Source of the DNA: Candidatus Thiothrix sulfatifontis
Lineage (GTDB): Bacteria > Pseudomonadota > Gammaproteobacteria > Thiotrichales > Thiotrichaceae
Length of the DNA: 64,000 nt
Reading direction: 5' to 3'
Assembly (NCBI GenBank): GCA_022828425.1
Contig: CP094685.1
Span: 1,798,001 to 1,862,000, forward strand
Shown here: one piece after another, positions 26,155 to 34,851 of the stretch
How positions within the stretch are numbered: position 1 is the stretch's first letter
How the letters are laid out: each line of letters begins with the position of its first letter
Program-made: the position numbers and the translations under genes
The notes under the pieces: model-generated
Told to the model about the DNA's origin: nothing
The model's database searches: none
What the model saw: the letters and a program-made list of their open reading frames with translations, nothing else

Positions 26155-27299
26155 GCAGCGGATTCCTTGGTTTGAGCGAGGATGCCCAAGACGATGGTTT
26201 TGTTAAAAAATTCCAAACAGGTGTTGCCTGCATCGGCGATTTCACCCAAGGATAACGCCCCGATCAATGGCACTCCGGCAGGCAAATGCGCGTGAATATT
26301 GTCGATCTCTTCCGCAAACCGTTCTTGTAAAAACAAGGTACGGCTGATGCAATCGAACAATAATCCCAATACCGGGGGCGTTGGCACGCGGATGGCGGTG
26401 GTAGCGCAAGCACGTGATGCTGCCAGCAAGTCATCGGCCTCGCCTTTGAGGATGTAAATAATGTGATTGGCAGGGACTTCTCCCACACAGATTAATTTAT
26501 TACCGTCGACGAACAGCGGATCACGCACCACGACATCGCTGCTTAAACGTTCCAAACCAAACGGGTAAGCTTTGGCAAGGTCGAAAAATGTACCATCTGC
26601 GAAGCGTTTACCGCTGTCGGCTTCGACGACTTTGCGATACACCTCAAAAGCCGGTTGGTAATCGAGCGTGGTAATCGTGTTGTTGTAAGCGCCGGTAACA
26701 AAAAATGGCCCGGCGAATTTGCGCCAGCCGTGTTCGATACCGATGCTGAGCGGCAGATGAATGCAGGTGATTTGAGCGCAATCCATGCGCAAGCCTTGGT
26801 TACTGAACAGACAGGGCTTTTGCTCGAAACTGAGTGAGCCAGCGCCGCCGCCGATATATTGATAATGCCCGCCAAAGATTTCATACAGGCTTTCTAACAG
26901 TGAGCTGATACGTTTGCTTAAGCCATCAACCAACGTTACCAGGGTGGCATTGGTGGGTGTTAGTGCGGATAGGGCTTCTATTGCGGAAAAATAATCCGCA
27001 TCAGGGTCAGATAAGTGTTCGATATGGTACACCTCACTGACAATGGGTAAGGCGCAAACCACACTGCCTTGTTGCAGGATTTGCCCATTGGCAATGATTT
27101 CAGGAAAAATACCGCCAAAGATGGGGATGGAAAGTGCTTGTAGGTAAGTATCCAGTTGCGCGGGCGTGAAGCCATTCGCATCGGCGGCGAAGACCAAGAC
27201 ACTTTGCGCTCCCGCCGCGATAGCTTTATCCAGCGATTGCAGCAAGCCCTCGCAGCTTCCACTCTGATCAACAAAGATTTGGGCAGGCGTTAGGTGCAT
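26151..27299 (-). CDS. FIST domain signal-sensing protein
   Basis: A 382-residue protein with FIST-N features (GAQSVLVFAADANGFTPAQL, PIFGGIFPEI) and FIST-C features (ALSLGEIADAGNTCLEFFNKT). FIST stands for F-box and intracellular signal transduction; bacterial members are proposed to sense small molecules such as amino acids. AGGAACG precedes ATG 27299 at a good distance. It is translationally coupled to the hybrid kinase downstream and diverges from the STAS-EPS operon. Confidence 0.85.
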   Translation of the reverse strand: MHLTPAQIFVDQSGSCEGLLQSLDKAIAAGAQSVLVFAADANGFTPAQLDTYLQALSIPIFGGIFPEIIANGQILQQGSVVCALPIVSEVYHIEHLSDPDADYFSAIEALSALTPTNATLVTLVDGLSKRISSLLESLYEIFGGHYQYIGGGAGSLSFEQKPCLFSNQGLRMDCAQITCIHLPLSIGIEHGWRKFAGPFFVTGAYNNTITTLDYQPAFEVYRKVVEADSGKRFADGTFFDLAKAYPFGLERLSSDVVVRDPLFVDGNKLICVGEVPANHIIYILKGEADDLLAASRACATTAIRVPTPPVLGLLFDCISRTLFLQERFAEEIDNIHAHLPAGVPLIGALSLGEIADAGNTCLEFFNKTIVLGILAQTKESAA

Positions 27300-27424
27300 G
27301 GGTAAGCGTTCCTGTCGTTGGTTTATTATTTTTACAAGATTAGCTAGTCATTATATTTAACAATTAGCAGATAAGAAAGTTATATATTTATACGAATCGC
27401 GCATGACCGTTTAGGCAACTTTTG

Positions 27425-27452
27425 TTGCGGTTTTTTCTGATTGGTGTATACA
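27425..27452 (+). promoter_or_regulatory. Candidate sigma70-type promoter of the STAS-EPS operon
   Basis: TTGCGG at 27425-27430 and TATACA at 27447-27452 with 16 bp between, in the AT-rich gap before the STAS gene. No alternative sigma factor consensus was recognised. Confidence 0.33.
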
Positions 27453-27511
27453 ATAATTTTATATAAAAATAATAAGCCGAAGCCATTTCCCTAATCATGA
27501 GGACAACAAGA

Positions 27512-27850
27512 ATGAAACTTTCTACGCATGTTCAAGGCGATTTTACTATTGCAACCATTGACGAAACCCGCATGGATGCTGCCATTGCTCCCGAATTTAA
27601 GTATCAAATTGTGCAACTGCTCGAAGACGGTGCAACCCGTATTGTCTTGGATTTGAGCACCGTCAAGTTCATGGACAGTAGCAGCCTCGGCGTACTGGTC
27701 AGCCTGTTGAAAATGGTGGGCAATCGTGGCGATTTGATCATTGTTGGTGCGAAAGGTGTTGTGGCGGATCTGTTTAAGCTGACCCGCATGGAGCGCGTAT
27801 TCCGCATGGCTGATAGCGTTGAAGCCGCATTAGGTGCCGTTGCTGCCTAG
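27512..27850 (+). CDS. STAS domain anti-anti-sigma factor
   Basis: A 112-residue STAS protein with the phospho-acceptor region VKFMDSSSLGVLVSLL. GAGGA lies nine bases before ATG 27512, so this is preferred over 27497. In partner switching the unphosphorylated form binds the RsbW-like kinase and frees its target. It opens the EPS operon; the matching kinase is two genes downstream and the matching phosphatase is at 23302-24540. Confidence 0.88.
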   Translation: MKLSTHVQGDFTIATIDETRMDAAIAPEFKYQIVQLLEDGATRIVLDLSTVKFMDSSSLGVLVSLLKMVGNRGDLIIVGAKGVVADLFKLTRMERVFRMADSVEAALGAVAA

Positions 27851-27885
27851 TTGACCGCGTATCACCCAATTGAGGAGGGGTTTTC

Positions 27886-29076
27886 ATGAAAGCGATGATT
27901 CTGGCAGCCGGTAAAGGCACGCGCGTGCGCCCAATTACCAACGAAATGCCCAAACCGATGATTCCGATCTTGCGCAAGCCGGTCATGGAATCCATTGTGG
28001 AATTGCTGCGCACTCACGGTGTCGAAGACATTGTGGTCAATACCAGCCACCTTGCCCCCGTGATCGAAAACTATTTTCGTGACGGGAATCAGCTAGGCGT
28101 GCAGATTGCGTATTCCTACGAAGGCTACATGACCGAAGAAGGCTTGGAAGGCAAAGCGCTGGGATCAGCAGGCGGCATGAAGCGCATTCAAAACTTTTCC
28201 GGGTTTTTCGATGAAACCTTCATTGTGCTGTGTGGCGATGCGTGGATTGATCTTGATCTGACCGAAGCTTTGCGCCAACACCGTGAAAAAGGCGGGGTGG
28301 CGACCATTATCTTGCAGGAAGTCCCCCGCGAGGAAGTACACAAATACGGCGTGGTCAAATTGGATGCGCATCAACGCATCGTGCAGTTTCAGGAAAAACC
28401 TAAGCCCGAAGCTGCGGTTTCCAACCTGATCAATACCGGCATCTACTTGTTTGAACCGGAGATTTTCGACTATATCCCTGCTGGCGTGGAATACGACATT
28501 GGCAGTCAGTTGTTCCCGGCATTGGTTGCGGCGGGTGAGGAATTCTACGGCATCAAAATGGATTTCCAGTGGGTGGATATTGGTTCCGTGCCGGATGTGT
28601 GGGAAGCCACGCGCAAAGCCTTGCAAGGGGATATTCACGGCTTTCAAATGCCCGGCAAACAAGTGCGCCCCGGCGTATGGGCAGGGATCAATGTCAGCGT
28701 GAATTGGGAGCGTGTCAACATTATCCCGCCTGTCTACATTGGCAGCAGCACGCAAATCGAAGCAGGCAGCAAGATTACCGGCCCGTGCATGATTGGGGCT
28801 AACTGCCTGATCGAGTCTGGCGCAGAAATCAGCGAATGCCTGATTAGCGATTATACCCGCATCGGTGGCATGGCAACCTTGGACCACAAACTGATCTTTG
28901 GCGGCGACTGCATTGCACCGGATGGCAGTGTGTTGAATGTGGGTGAAACGCAAATTCGCTGGTTAGTGGATGACAGACGCCGGGCGCTCAACCCTAGCGA
29001 CATTCACGACATGCTGCTGTTTAATAATATGCACAGTTTCTATGGCGAATTGTCACGGGAAACGGAGGCGGCCTAA
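27886..29076 (+). CDS. NDP-sugar pyrophosphorylase
   Basis: A 396-residue nucleotidyltransferase. The N-terminal signature MILAAGKGTRVRPITNEMPKPM and the metal-binding CGDAWIDLDL are clear, and IPAGVEYDIGSQLFPALV with FQWVDIGSVPDVW is typical of mannose-1-phosphate guanylyl or glucose-1-phosphate transferases. A C-terminal left-handed beta helix (PVYIGSSTQIEAGSKITGPC) follows. It should make the activated sugar for the cellulose-synthase-like enzyme three genes downstream; which sugar cannot be told. Its position between the STAS and kinase genes is unusual. Confidence 0.87.
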   Translation: MKAMILAAGKGTRVRPITNEMPKPMIPILRKPVMESIVELLRTHGVEDIVVNTSHLAPVIENYFRDGNQLGVQIAYSYEGYMTEEGLEGKALGSAGGMKRIQNFSGFFDETFIVLCGDAWIDLDLTEALRQHREKGGVATIILQEVPREEVHKYGVVKLDAHQRIVQFQEKPKPEAAVSNLINTGIYLFEPEIFDYIPAGVEYDIGSQLFPALVAAGEEFYGIKMDFQWVDIGSVPDVWEATRKALQGDIHGFQMPGKQVRPGVWAGINVSVNWERVNIIPPVYIGSSTQIEAGSKITGPCMIGANCLIESGAEISECLISDYTRIGGMATLDHKLIFGGDCIAPDGSVLNVGETQIRWLVDDRRRALNPSDIHDMLLFNNMHSFYGELSRETEAA

Positions 29077-29507
29077 TGGAAACGGCTTACAAACACTATG
29101 ACATTCGGCTCTCTATCGACAGCCGTTTGGAGCAAGTACGGGTATTGTCAGGTGCATTACGCGGAATCGGCAAAGAGCTGGAACTGTCCGATGATAAGCT
29201 GGGGCAACTCGAATTAATGATGGTGGAAGCCGTCAATAATGTGATCGAACACGCCTACGAAATGCAGGGTGGCAACGATGTGCGGGTGCGGGTGGAGTAC
29301 AGCCCTGACGTGGTGAATCTGATCATTTCTGACAGCGGTCGCACCATGCCAGACGCGGTACACGCCGAGACGCATGAAATGCCTGACCCGGAAGACTTGC
29401 CAGAAGGCGGTTGGGGCATGGGTTTGATTCACTTGCTGGCAGATTCCATTCGCTATATCCGTGATGCCAAAGGCAACCATCTGCACGTCAGCAAGCAGTT
29501 GGCTTGA
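29076..29507 (+). CDS. RsbW/SpoIIAB-like anti-sigma serine kinase
   Basis: A 143-residue HATPase_c_2 protein with N-box EAVNNVIEHAYE, LIISDSGRTMP and GGWGMGLIHLLAD. Such proteins phosphorylate the STAS partner and otherwise hold a target, classically a sigma factor. The start overlaps the preceding stop by one base. No sigma factor gene is in the window, so the target may be elsewhere or may be an EPS enzyme. Confidence 0.87.
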   Translation: METAYKHYDIRLSIDSRLEQVRVLSGALRGIGKELELSDDKLGQLELMMVEAVNNVIEHAYEMQGGNDVRVRVEYSPDVVNLIISDSGRTMPDAVHAETHEMPDPEDLPEGGWGMGLIHLLADSIRYIRDAKGNHLHVSKQLA

Positions 29508-29509
29508 AT

Positions 29510-31705
29510 ATGAAGCGGTTGGTTTGGGCAGTCATCATGGTGTGGGTACTGCTCTTGCAGGGGTGCAGCAGCATCCCGTCCAGTCAGCCTGATTCTGTTA
29601 GCAAAACGGGTTCGTTGGCGGGGCAGTGGGAGTTTCTGCCATCTGGTTCGGAGGCGATGCCCGCCGCCAAAGCTGTATGGCAAACCATCAATGTTCCCGG
29701 CAACTGGTACACGCAAGGCTATGACCATCATGGCGTGGCGTGGTATCGGCTCAAGTTTAACGCGAATACGTCCCCTGAAACGGTATCTACCCTGCATTTT
29801 GACGAGGTGGACTACTTTGCGGCGGTGTGGTTGAACGGGCAAAAGCTCGGTGCGCACGAAGGCTATTTTCAAGCCTTTGCCTTTGATGTTTCGCAGCATT
29901 TGAAGGCTGGCGAGAATATTTTACTGGTGCGCGTGAACAGTCCGCAGGAAAAGGCGGAAGATTATTCGCTGCGTAAGCGACTGATTAAAGGAATTTTTTC
30001 GCACCACGATACGCGCCCCGGTGGTGCTTGGTCGGATCGGGGGCAGGAACAGAATACCGGCGGTATTTGGGGTGAAGTGCGTTTGCAGCAATCTCCGCAG
30101 GTACAGCTTGCGCCGCAACGTGTGCAGGTGCAGCCAGTGCAGGGGCTGGAGCAGTGGCAGGTGTTGGTGGATTTGGATACGCTGGGAGCGTTGCCAGCCG
30201 ATGCAGAATTGCAATGGTCTGTAGAGCCGATGGGGTTTGTGGAAGAGGGCGTATGCAATACGCCCCTACAATGCCCGCGTAGGGGCGTATTGCATACGCC
30301 CTCTTCAACTATTCTTATTCATAACCCCAAACTCTGGAATCCGCACGGCTATGGTGATCCCAACCTCTACAAGCTAACCGTCAACGCCGTACACAACGGC
30401 ACAGTACTTGACTCCTTCGAGCGCACCATTGGCTTCCGCAAAATCCGCCGTTCGCCGCAAGAAATCTGGCGCATCAACGATCAGCGCATCCAGCTCAAAG
30501 GCACGAATTACATCGCTAACCAGTGGCTCAGTGACATGACATCGGCGGATTTTCGCCGCGATATTCAATTGATGCTGGATGCGAATATCAACACCGTGCG
30601 GGTTCACGCGCATGTGACATCCCCTGAATTTTACCGTTTGTGCGATGAAATGGGCTTGATGGTGTGGCAGGATTTCCCGCTGCAATGGGGCTATCAAGAT
30701 ACGCCCGAATTCCATCAGCAAGCGGTGTCGCAAGTCGGCGATATGATCCGTCAATTCGGGCAATACACTTCCATCATCCAGTGGACATTGCACAATGAGC
30801 CTCCGTGGGATGCGGATTGGATGAAGTGGAAATACAAAGATTACAACCCGCAGCAAAACAAAATGCTGGATAACAAGCTGCATCGTACTGCTCTGGCGTT
30901 GGAAAAAAATCGTCCAATCAGCATGATTTCCTCCACTAAAGAACACCCGTGGTTGGGCTGGTATTCGGGGCATTGGCTGGATTATGCCAAGCCGACCAAG
31001 ACTGCCACCATTGCCGAATTCGGGGCGCAAGCCTTGCCGGATAAGGCAACCTTGCGCAAGATTTTGGGGCATGAAGCAGAATTGCCTACGACGGATGCGG
31101 CATGGGAGGAATGGGCGTTCCACAACTTCCAGCGCAAGGAAACCTTGGAGATTGCCAAAGTTCCGCAAGGCAAAACGTTGGATGAATTCATTGATAATAC
31201 TCAGCAATACCAAGCGCGGTTAAATCAGCTTGCAGCAGAATCCTACCGTCGCCAAGCGTATCGTCCAGTCGGGGCGTTGTTCCAGTTCATGCTGGTGGAA
31301 GACTGGGCTTCGATGAACTGGGGCATGGTGGATTTTTGGCGTAAACCCAAGCCGGGGTATTACGCTTTGCAACGTGCTTACCAGCCCATTTTGCCGAGTC
31401 TGGCGTGGAACAAGGTGGATTATGCCGTCGGTGAAACCATTACTTTTGGCGCATGGGCGTTGAATGACAGCACCGCGAATTACCCGAATGCACGTTATGA
31501 CATCAAGCTGTTACGCGGCAAGCAAACGCTGGATGCGCAAACATGGGCATTCAACCTGACGGCGGATATGCACCAGCACTTGCGCGACTACACCGCGCCT
31601 GTACTGGATGCGGGCGAATACCGTCTGGAAACCGCTATCCACGACGCGCAAGCCAAGCTGTTAAGCACTAACGAATACCGTTTCACCGTTCAACCACAAC
31701 AATAA
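29510..31705 (+). CDS. Glycoside hydrolase family 2 lipoprotein
   Basis: A 731-residue enzyme starting ATG 29510, two bases after the kinase stop. A lipobox LLLQGCSS predicts a lipoprotein. Then come the GH2 sugar-binding jelly roll (VPGNWYTQGYDHHGVAWYR), an immunoglobulin-like domain and the TIM barrel. Catalytic residues are probably acid/base Glu430 (WTLHNEP) and nucleophile Glu503 (IAEFGAQ). It probably trims or edits the exopolysaccharide in the periplasm. Residues about 245-266 are encoded by an inserted palindrome and fall in the second domain, not in the active site. Confidence 0.87.
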   Translation: MKRLVWAVIMVWVLLLQGCSSIPSSQPDSVSKTGSLAGQWEFLPSGSEAMPAAKAVWQTINVPGNWYTQGYDHHGVAWYRLKFNANTSPETVSTLHFDEVDYFAAVWLNGQKLGAHEGYFQAFAFDVSQHLKAGENILLVRVNSPQEKAEDYSLRKRLIKGIFSHHDTRPGGAWSDRGQEQNTGGIWGEVRLQQSPQVQLAPQRVQVQPVQGLEQWQVLVDLDTLGALPADAELQWSVEPMGFVEEGVCNTPLQCPRRGVLHTPSSTILIHNPKLWNPHGYGDPNLYKLTVNAVHNGTVLDSFERTIGFRKIRRSPQEIWRINDQRIQLKGTNYIANQWLSDMTSADFRRDIQLMLDANINTVRVHAHVTSPEFYRLCDEMGLMVWQDFPLQWGYQDTPEFHQQAVSQVGDMIRQFGQYTSIIQWTLHNEPPWDADWMKWKYKDYNPQQNKMLDNKLHRTALALEKNRPISMISSTKEHPWLGWYSGHWLDYAKPTKTATIAEFGAQALPDKATLRKILGHEAELPTTDAAWEEWAFHNFQRKETLEIAKVPQGKTLDEFIDNTQQYQARLNQLAAESYRRQAYRPVGALFQFMLVEDWASMNWGMVDFWRKPKPGYYALQRAYQPILPSLAWNKVDYAVGETITFGAWALNDSTANYPNARYDIKLLRGKQTLDAQTWAFNLTADMHQHLRDYTAPVLDAGEYRLETAIHDAQAKLLSTNEYRFTVQPQQ
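30242..30306. repeat. Palindromic element inserted in frame in the GH2 gene
   Basis: Two arms of 28 bp (30242-30269 and 30279-30306) are perfect reverse complements around a 9-base loop. The arms contain GGGCGTATGCAATACGCCCC. It codes residues such as EEGVCNTPLQCPRRGVLHTP without breaking the frame. The composition and symmetry suggest a small mobile palindrome of the REP/MITE or RPE kind, not an evolved part of the enzyme. Confidence 0.9.
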
Positions 31706-31717
31706 GAATGCACAGTT

Positions 31718-33538
31718 ATGGGATTCTATTTCGACAAGTTTGAAGACCGCAAACCCGAACCGCCGTTGGAATATTCAGCGGTAACGGAAAGCATTTGGCA
31801 ATTTCTCGCCGTCATCGCCCTGACCTTGGGAGCGTGGTATTTGTGGTGGCGGTGGACGGCTTCGCTTAACCCGGATGCGCTGTGGTATGCGATTCCGCTG
31901 GCATTTGCGGAAACTGCCTCCTATTTTGGGCTGGGCTTGTTCGTGTTCAACTTGTGGAAAGTGCAGGATTACGAGCAATTGCCGCCGCCTGCCAGCTTGA
32001 GTGAAGTGGTGCGCCCTGATCATGGCGAAGAACGCCCGCTGAAAGTGGATGTGTTTTTCCCCAGCTACAACGAAGACGTGGAGCTGGTGCGTTTGAGTAT
32101 TCGCGATGCCAAAAAGGTCACGTATCCGCATTCGATTGAGCTGAAAATTTTCGTGCTGGATGATGGCAAACGCGCCGAAATGCGCCAAGTCGCCGAAGAG
32201 GAAGGTGTGGGTTACATTACCCGCACCAGCAATATCGGTTTCAAAGCGGGCAATTTGCGCAATGCAATGGAGCAAACCCACGGCGATTTCATCGTGATTT
32301 GCGATGCGGATACGCGCCCGTTTCCGACAATTTTGGAACACACGCTCGGTTATTTCCGTGACCCGGATGTGGCATGGGTACAAACCCCGCAATGGTTTTT
32401 CGACCTGCCGGAAGGCAAACGTTTACCCGATGTGTTGGGTAAATACTTGAAAGCACCGGGACGTTGGCTGGGCAAAGGCGTGGAAGCGGTGATCGGTGAA
32501 ATGCGCGTCGGCGAAGACCCGTTCGTGAATGAGCCAAAAATGTTCTACGACATTATCCAACGCCGTCGTAACTGGGCGAATGCGTCGTTTTGTTGCGGGG
32601 CAGGCTCGATTCATCGGCGTGAAGCGGTGATGGAAGCGGCGCTCAAAACCTATTCCGATACCATCGAAAAGCAAGTCGATAAGCAATCCAAAGAGTTGCA
32701 AAAGCTGATGGGCGGGGAAGAGCTAGACAGTGGTTTGGTGCAGGAAATGCGCCATCAGGTAGCGGGTGAGGAGGAATTTACCCCGTACCGTTTTCACGTT
32801 TCCGAAGATATTTACACCTCGATTGTGCTGCATTCGGATGAAGATCGGCATTGGAAATCGGTGCTGCATCCGGCGGTTGAGTCCAAAATGTTATCGCCGC
32901 AAGACTTGCTGAGTTGGACAGTGCAACGCTTTAAATACGCAGGCGGTACGTTGGATATTGTCATGCACGACAATCCGATGACGCGCAAAGGCATGAGTTG
33001 GGCGCAACGCTTGATGTATGGCGCAACGGCATGGTCATACCTTGGCGGTATCTGGAACATGATGTTTTTGGCTGCGCCTTTGGTTTATTTGTTTAGTGGG
33101 ATTGCGCCGGTGAGTGCGTATACCGGCGATTTTTTCCTGCACATTTTGCCGTTCCTGATTGCGATGGAATTGGCGTTTATGGTGGGGACGTGGGGGATTG
33201 CGGGCTACCGTTCCAAGGCTAGTTATTTGTCGTTTTTCCCGGTGAATCTTCAGGCGATTTGGACGGTGTTGAAGGGTGAACAGATCAAGTTTCCGGTGAC
33301 ACCAAAAGATCGTCAGGAAGGTAATTTTTTCCATCTGGTGCTGCCGCAATTTGCGGTGATTGTGTTGACGGTGCTGGGGATTGCGTATGCCAGCGTGCAG
33401 TTTTTTGTGCTGGGTAATAGCGATTATTCGATGGGTGGGATTTTGACCAATCTGTTTTGGGGGCTGAATAATATTTTGGCGTTGAGTGGGATTGTGATGG
33501 CGGCATTTTGGCGACCAGAAGAAGAGGTGACAGTATGA
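31718..33538 (+). CDS. Cellulose-synthase-like family 2 glycosyltransferase
   Basis: A 606-residue membrane glycosyltransferase. Two N-terminal helices, a cytosolic GT2 domain and at least four C-terminal helices are visible. Catalytic motifs: D148-D149-G, D196-x-D198 (CDADTR), the general base D364 (VSEDIY), and Q403-R-F-K-Y at the place of the QxxRW motif, with Arg and Trp replaced by Lys and Tyr. A long insert (residues about 300-350, Gln/Lys/Glu-rich) lies in the catalytic domain. No PilZ domain is seen, so control by c-di-GMP is not obvious. It should polymerise and export a beta-linked glycan. Confidence 0.9.
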   Translation: MGFYFDKFEDRKPEPPLEYSAVTESIWQFLAVIALTLGAWYLWWRWTASLNPDALWYAIPLAFAETASYFGLGLFVFNLWKVQDYEQLPPPASLSEVVRPDHGEERPLKVDVFFPSYNEDVELVRLSIRDAKKVTYPHSIELKIFVLDDGKRAEMRQVAEEEGVGYITRTSNIGFKAGNLRNAMEQTHGDFIVICDADTRPFPTILEHTLGYFRDPDVAWVQTPQWFFDLPEGKRLPDVLGKYLKAPGRWLGKGVEAVIGEMRVGEDPFVNEPKMFYDIIQRRRNWANASFCCGAGSIHRREAVMEAALKTYSDTIEKQVDKQSKELQKLMGGEELDSGLVQEMRHQVAGEEEFTPYRFHVSEDIYTSIVLHSDEDRHWKSVLHPAVESKMLSPQDLLSWTVQRFKYAGGTLDIVMHDNPMTRKGMSWAQRLMYGATAWSYLGGIWNMMFLAAPLVYLFSGIAPVSAYTGDFFLHILPFLIAMELAFMVGTWGIAGYRSKASYLSFFPVNLQAIWTVLKGEQIKFPVTPKDRQEGNFFHLVLPQFAVIVLTVLGIAYASVQFFVLGNSDYSMGGILTNLFWGLNNILALSGIVMAAFWRPEEEVTV

Positions 33539-34851
33539 GTTTTAAACAGGGCTTGGTGCGTGCGCGTAGCCATTTGATTTTCTTGACAGGATTAGTCACC
33601 GCGTTTGGTTTGGTGGGCTGGTTGGAAGGGCTTAGTGTGGGCAATGCGAATACGCCTGAGGCAATGATCGAAATCAGCACTGAGGTGAATATTGCGCCGC
33701 CGCGTGCCTTAACCGCGCAGGAAATGGCATGGGCAAAAACCGCGTGGAAGTATTTCCAGAACAACACGATTCCTGAAACGGGGCTGGTGAATTCGGTTGA
33801 TAAGTATAACGCCTCCACGTTGTGGGATACTTCGTCGTATTTGATGGCGGTGATTGCGGCGCAGCGTTTGGGGATTATTGATCAGACCGAATTTGATGCG
33901 CGTATTTTCAAAGCCTTGGATTCCTTGACGAAAATGGCGTTGTTTGAGGGCAAGTTGCCGAATAAATCCTACAACACCATTTCCTTGCAAATGGTGGATT
34001 ACAACAATCAGCCGAGTGAAAAAGGCATTGGTTGGTCGGCAATCGACATTGGGCGCGTGCTCGTGCCGCTCAATGTGTTGGCGTGGCATTACCCGCAACA
34101 CACGGCTTCCGTTAAAAAGGTGATGGAACGTTGGGATACGCAGCCGATGCTGGTCAACGGTGTGTTGCAGGGGGCGGTGGTCGATGGTGATGGCAAAACC
34201 GAATACCTACAGGAAGGACGTTTGGGCTATGAAGAATATGCTGCCAAATCCTTCAATTTGATGGGGCTGGATGTCTCTAATTCACTGCGTTACACCGATT
34301 TCCTCACGTTCGTGGACATTGGTGGTATTCAGGTAGCGACCGATAGCCGCAGTGCGCAGCAATACGGGGCGCACAACTACGTGGTGAGTGAACCGTACAT
34401 TTTGGATGGCGTGGAATTCGGTTGGGATCATCTGTCGCAAGAATTGGCGTGGCGTGTGTATAAGGCACAGGAAAAGCGCTTTGCCGAAACGGGCATTCTC
34501 ACCGCTGTGTCCGAAGACAATATCGACCAGCCGCCGTACTTCGTTTACAACACCGTGTTTACCGATGGCAAAATCTGGAACGCCATCACGGAGAAGGGCG
34601 AAGATGCCAGCCAGTTTAAAACCTTGAGTACCAAAGCGGCGTTCGGTTGGCACGCACTGTATGAAACCGACTACACCCAAAAGCTGGTGGAGAAAGCCGC
34701 GACTTTGGCTGACCCAGAACGCGGTTGGTATTCCGGCGTGTATGAAGTCGGCGGTCAACCGAATAAAGCGATTACCGCCAACACCAACGGCATCATCTTG
34801 GAAGCGTTGGCGTATAAGCAGGGCGGTAAGCTGATGAAGTTAGGGAAATAA
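33535..34851 (+). CDS. DUF3131 protein (paralogue 3), coupled to the glycosyltransferase
   Basis: A 438-residue protein starting ATG 33535 in an ATGA overlap with the glycosyltransferase gene. It has a hydrophobic N-terminal helix (SHLIFLTGLVTAFGLVGWL), then DUF3131 (AKTAWKYFQNNTIPETGLVN, STLWDTSSYLMAVIAA, RLGYEEYAAKSF, AVSEDNIDQPPYF, RGWYSGVYEVGG, ITANTNGIILE). It lacks the C-terminal Cys pairs of the other two paralogues. Coupled translation with the synthase suggests it acts directly on, or with, the nascent glycan in the periplasm. Confidence 0.85.
   Translation: MSFKQGLVRARSHLIFLTGLVTAFGLVGWLEGLSVGNANTPEAMIEISTEVNIAPPRALTAQEMAWAKTAWKYFQNNTIPETGLVNSVDKYNASTLWDTSSYLMAVIAAQRLGIIDQTEFDARIFKALDSLTKMALFEGKLPNKSYNTISLQMVDYNNQPSEKGIGWSAIDIGRVLVPLNVLAWHYPQHTASVKKVMERWDTQPMLVNGVLQGAVVDGDGKTEYLQEGRLGYEEYAAKSFNLMGLDVSNSLRYTDFLTFVDIGGIQVATDSRSAQQYGAHNYVVSEPYILDGVEFGWDHLSQELAWRVYKAQEKRFAETGILTAVSEDNIDQPPYFVYNTVFTDGKIWNAITEKGEDASQFKTLSTKAAFGWHALYETDYTQKLVEKAATLADPERGWYSGVYEVGGQPNKAITANTNGIILEALAYKQGGKLMKLGK

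Noticed and set aside
28165-28953. A 262-residue minus-strand frame in the NDP-sugar pyrophosphorylase gene
   Set aside because: It is antisense to a well conserved enzyme, has no ribosome site and no recognisable domain.
30242-30306. The GH2 palindrome considered as a transcription terminator or attenuator
   Set aside because: It lies inside an intact coding sequence and has no T tract; an inserted mobile palindrome explains it better.
30374-31213. A 279-residue minus-strand frame in the GH2 gene
   Set aside because: Antisense to the catalytic barrel; shadow coding with no support.
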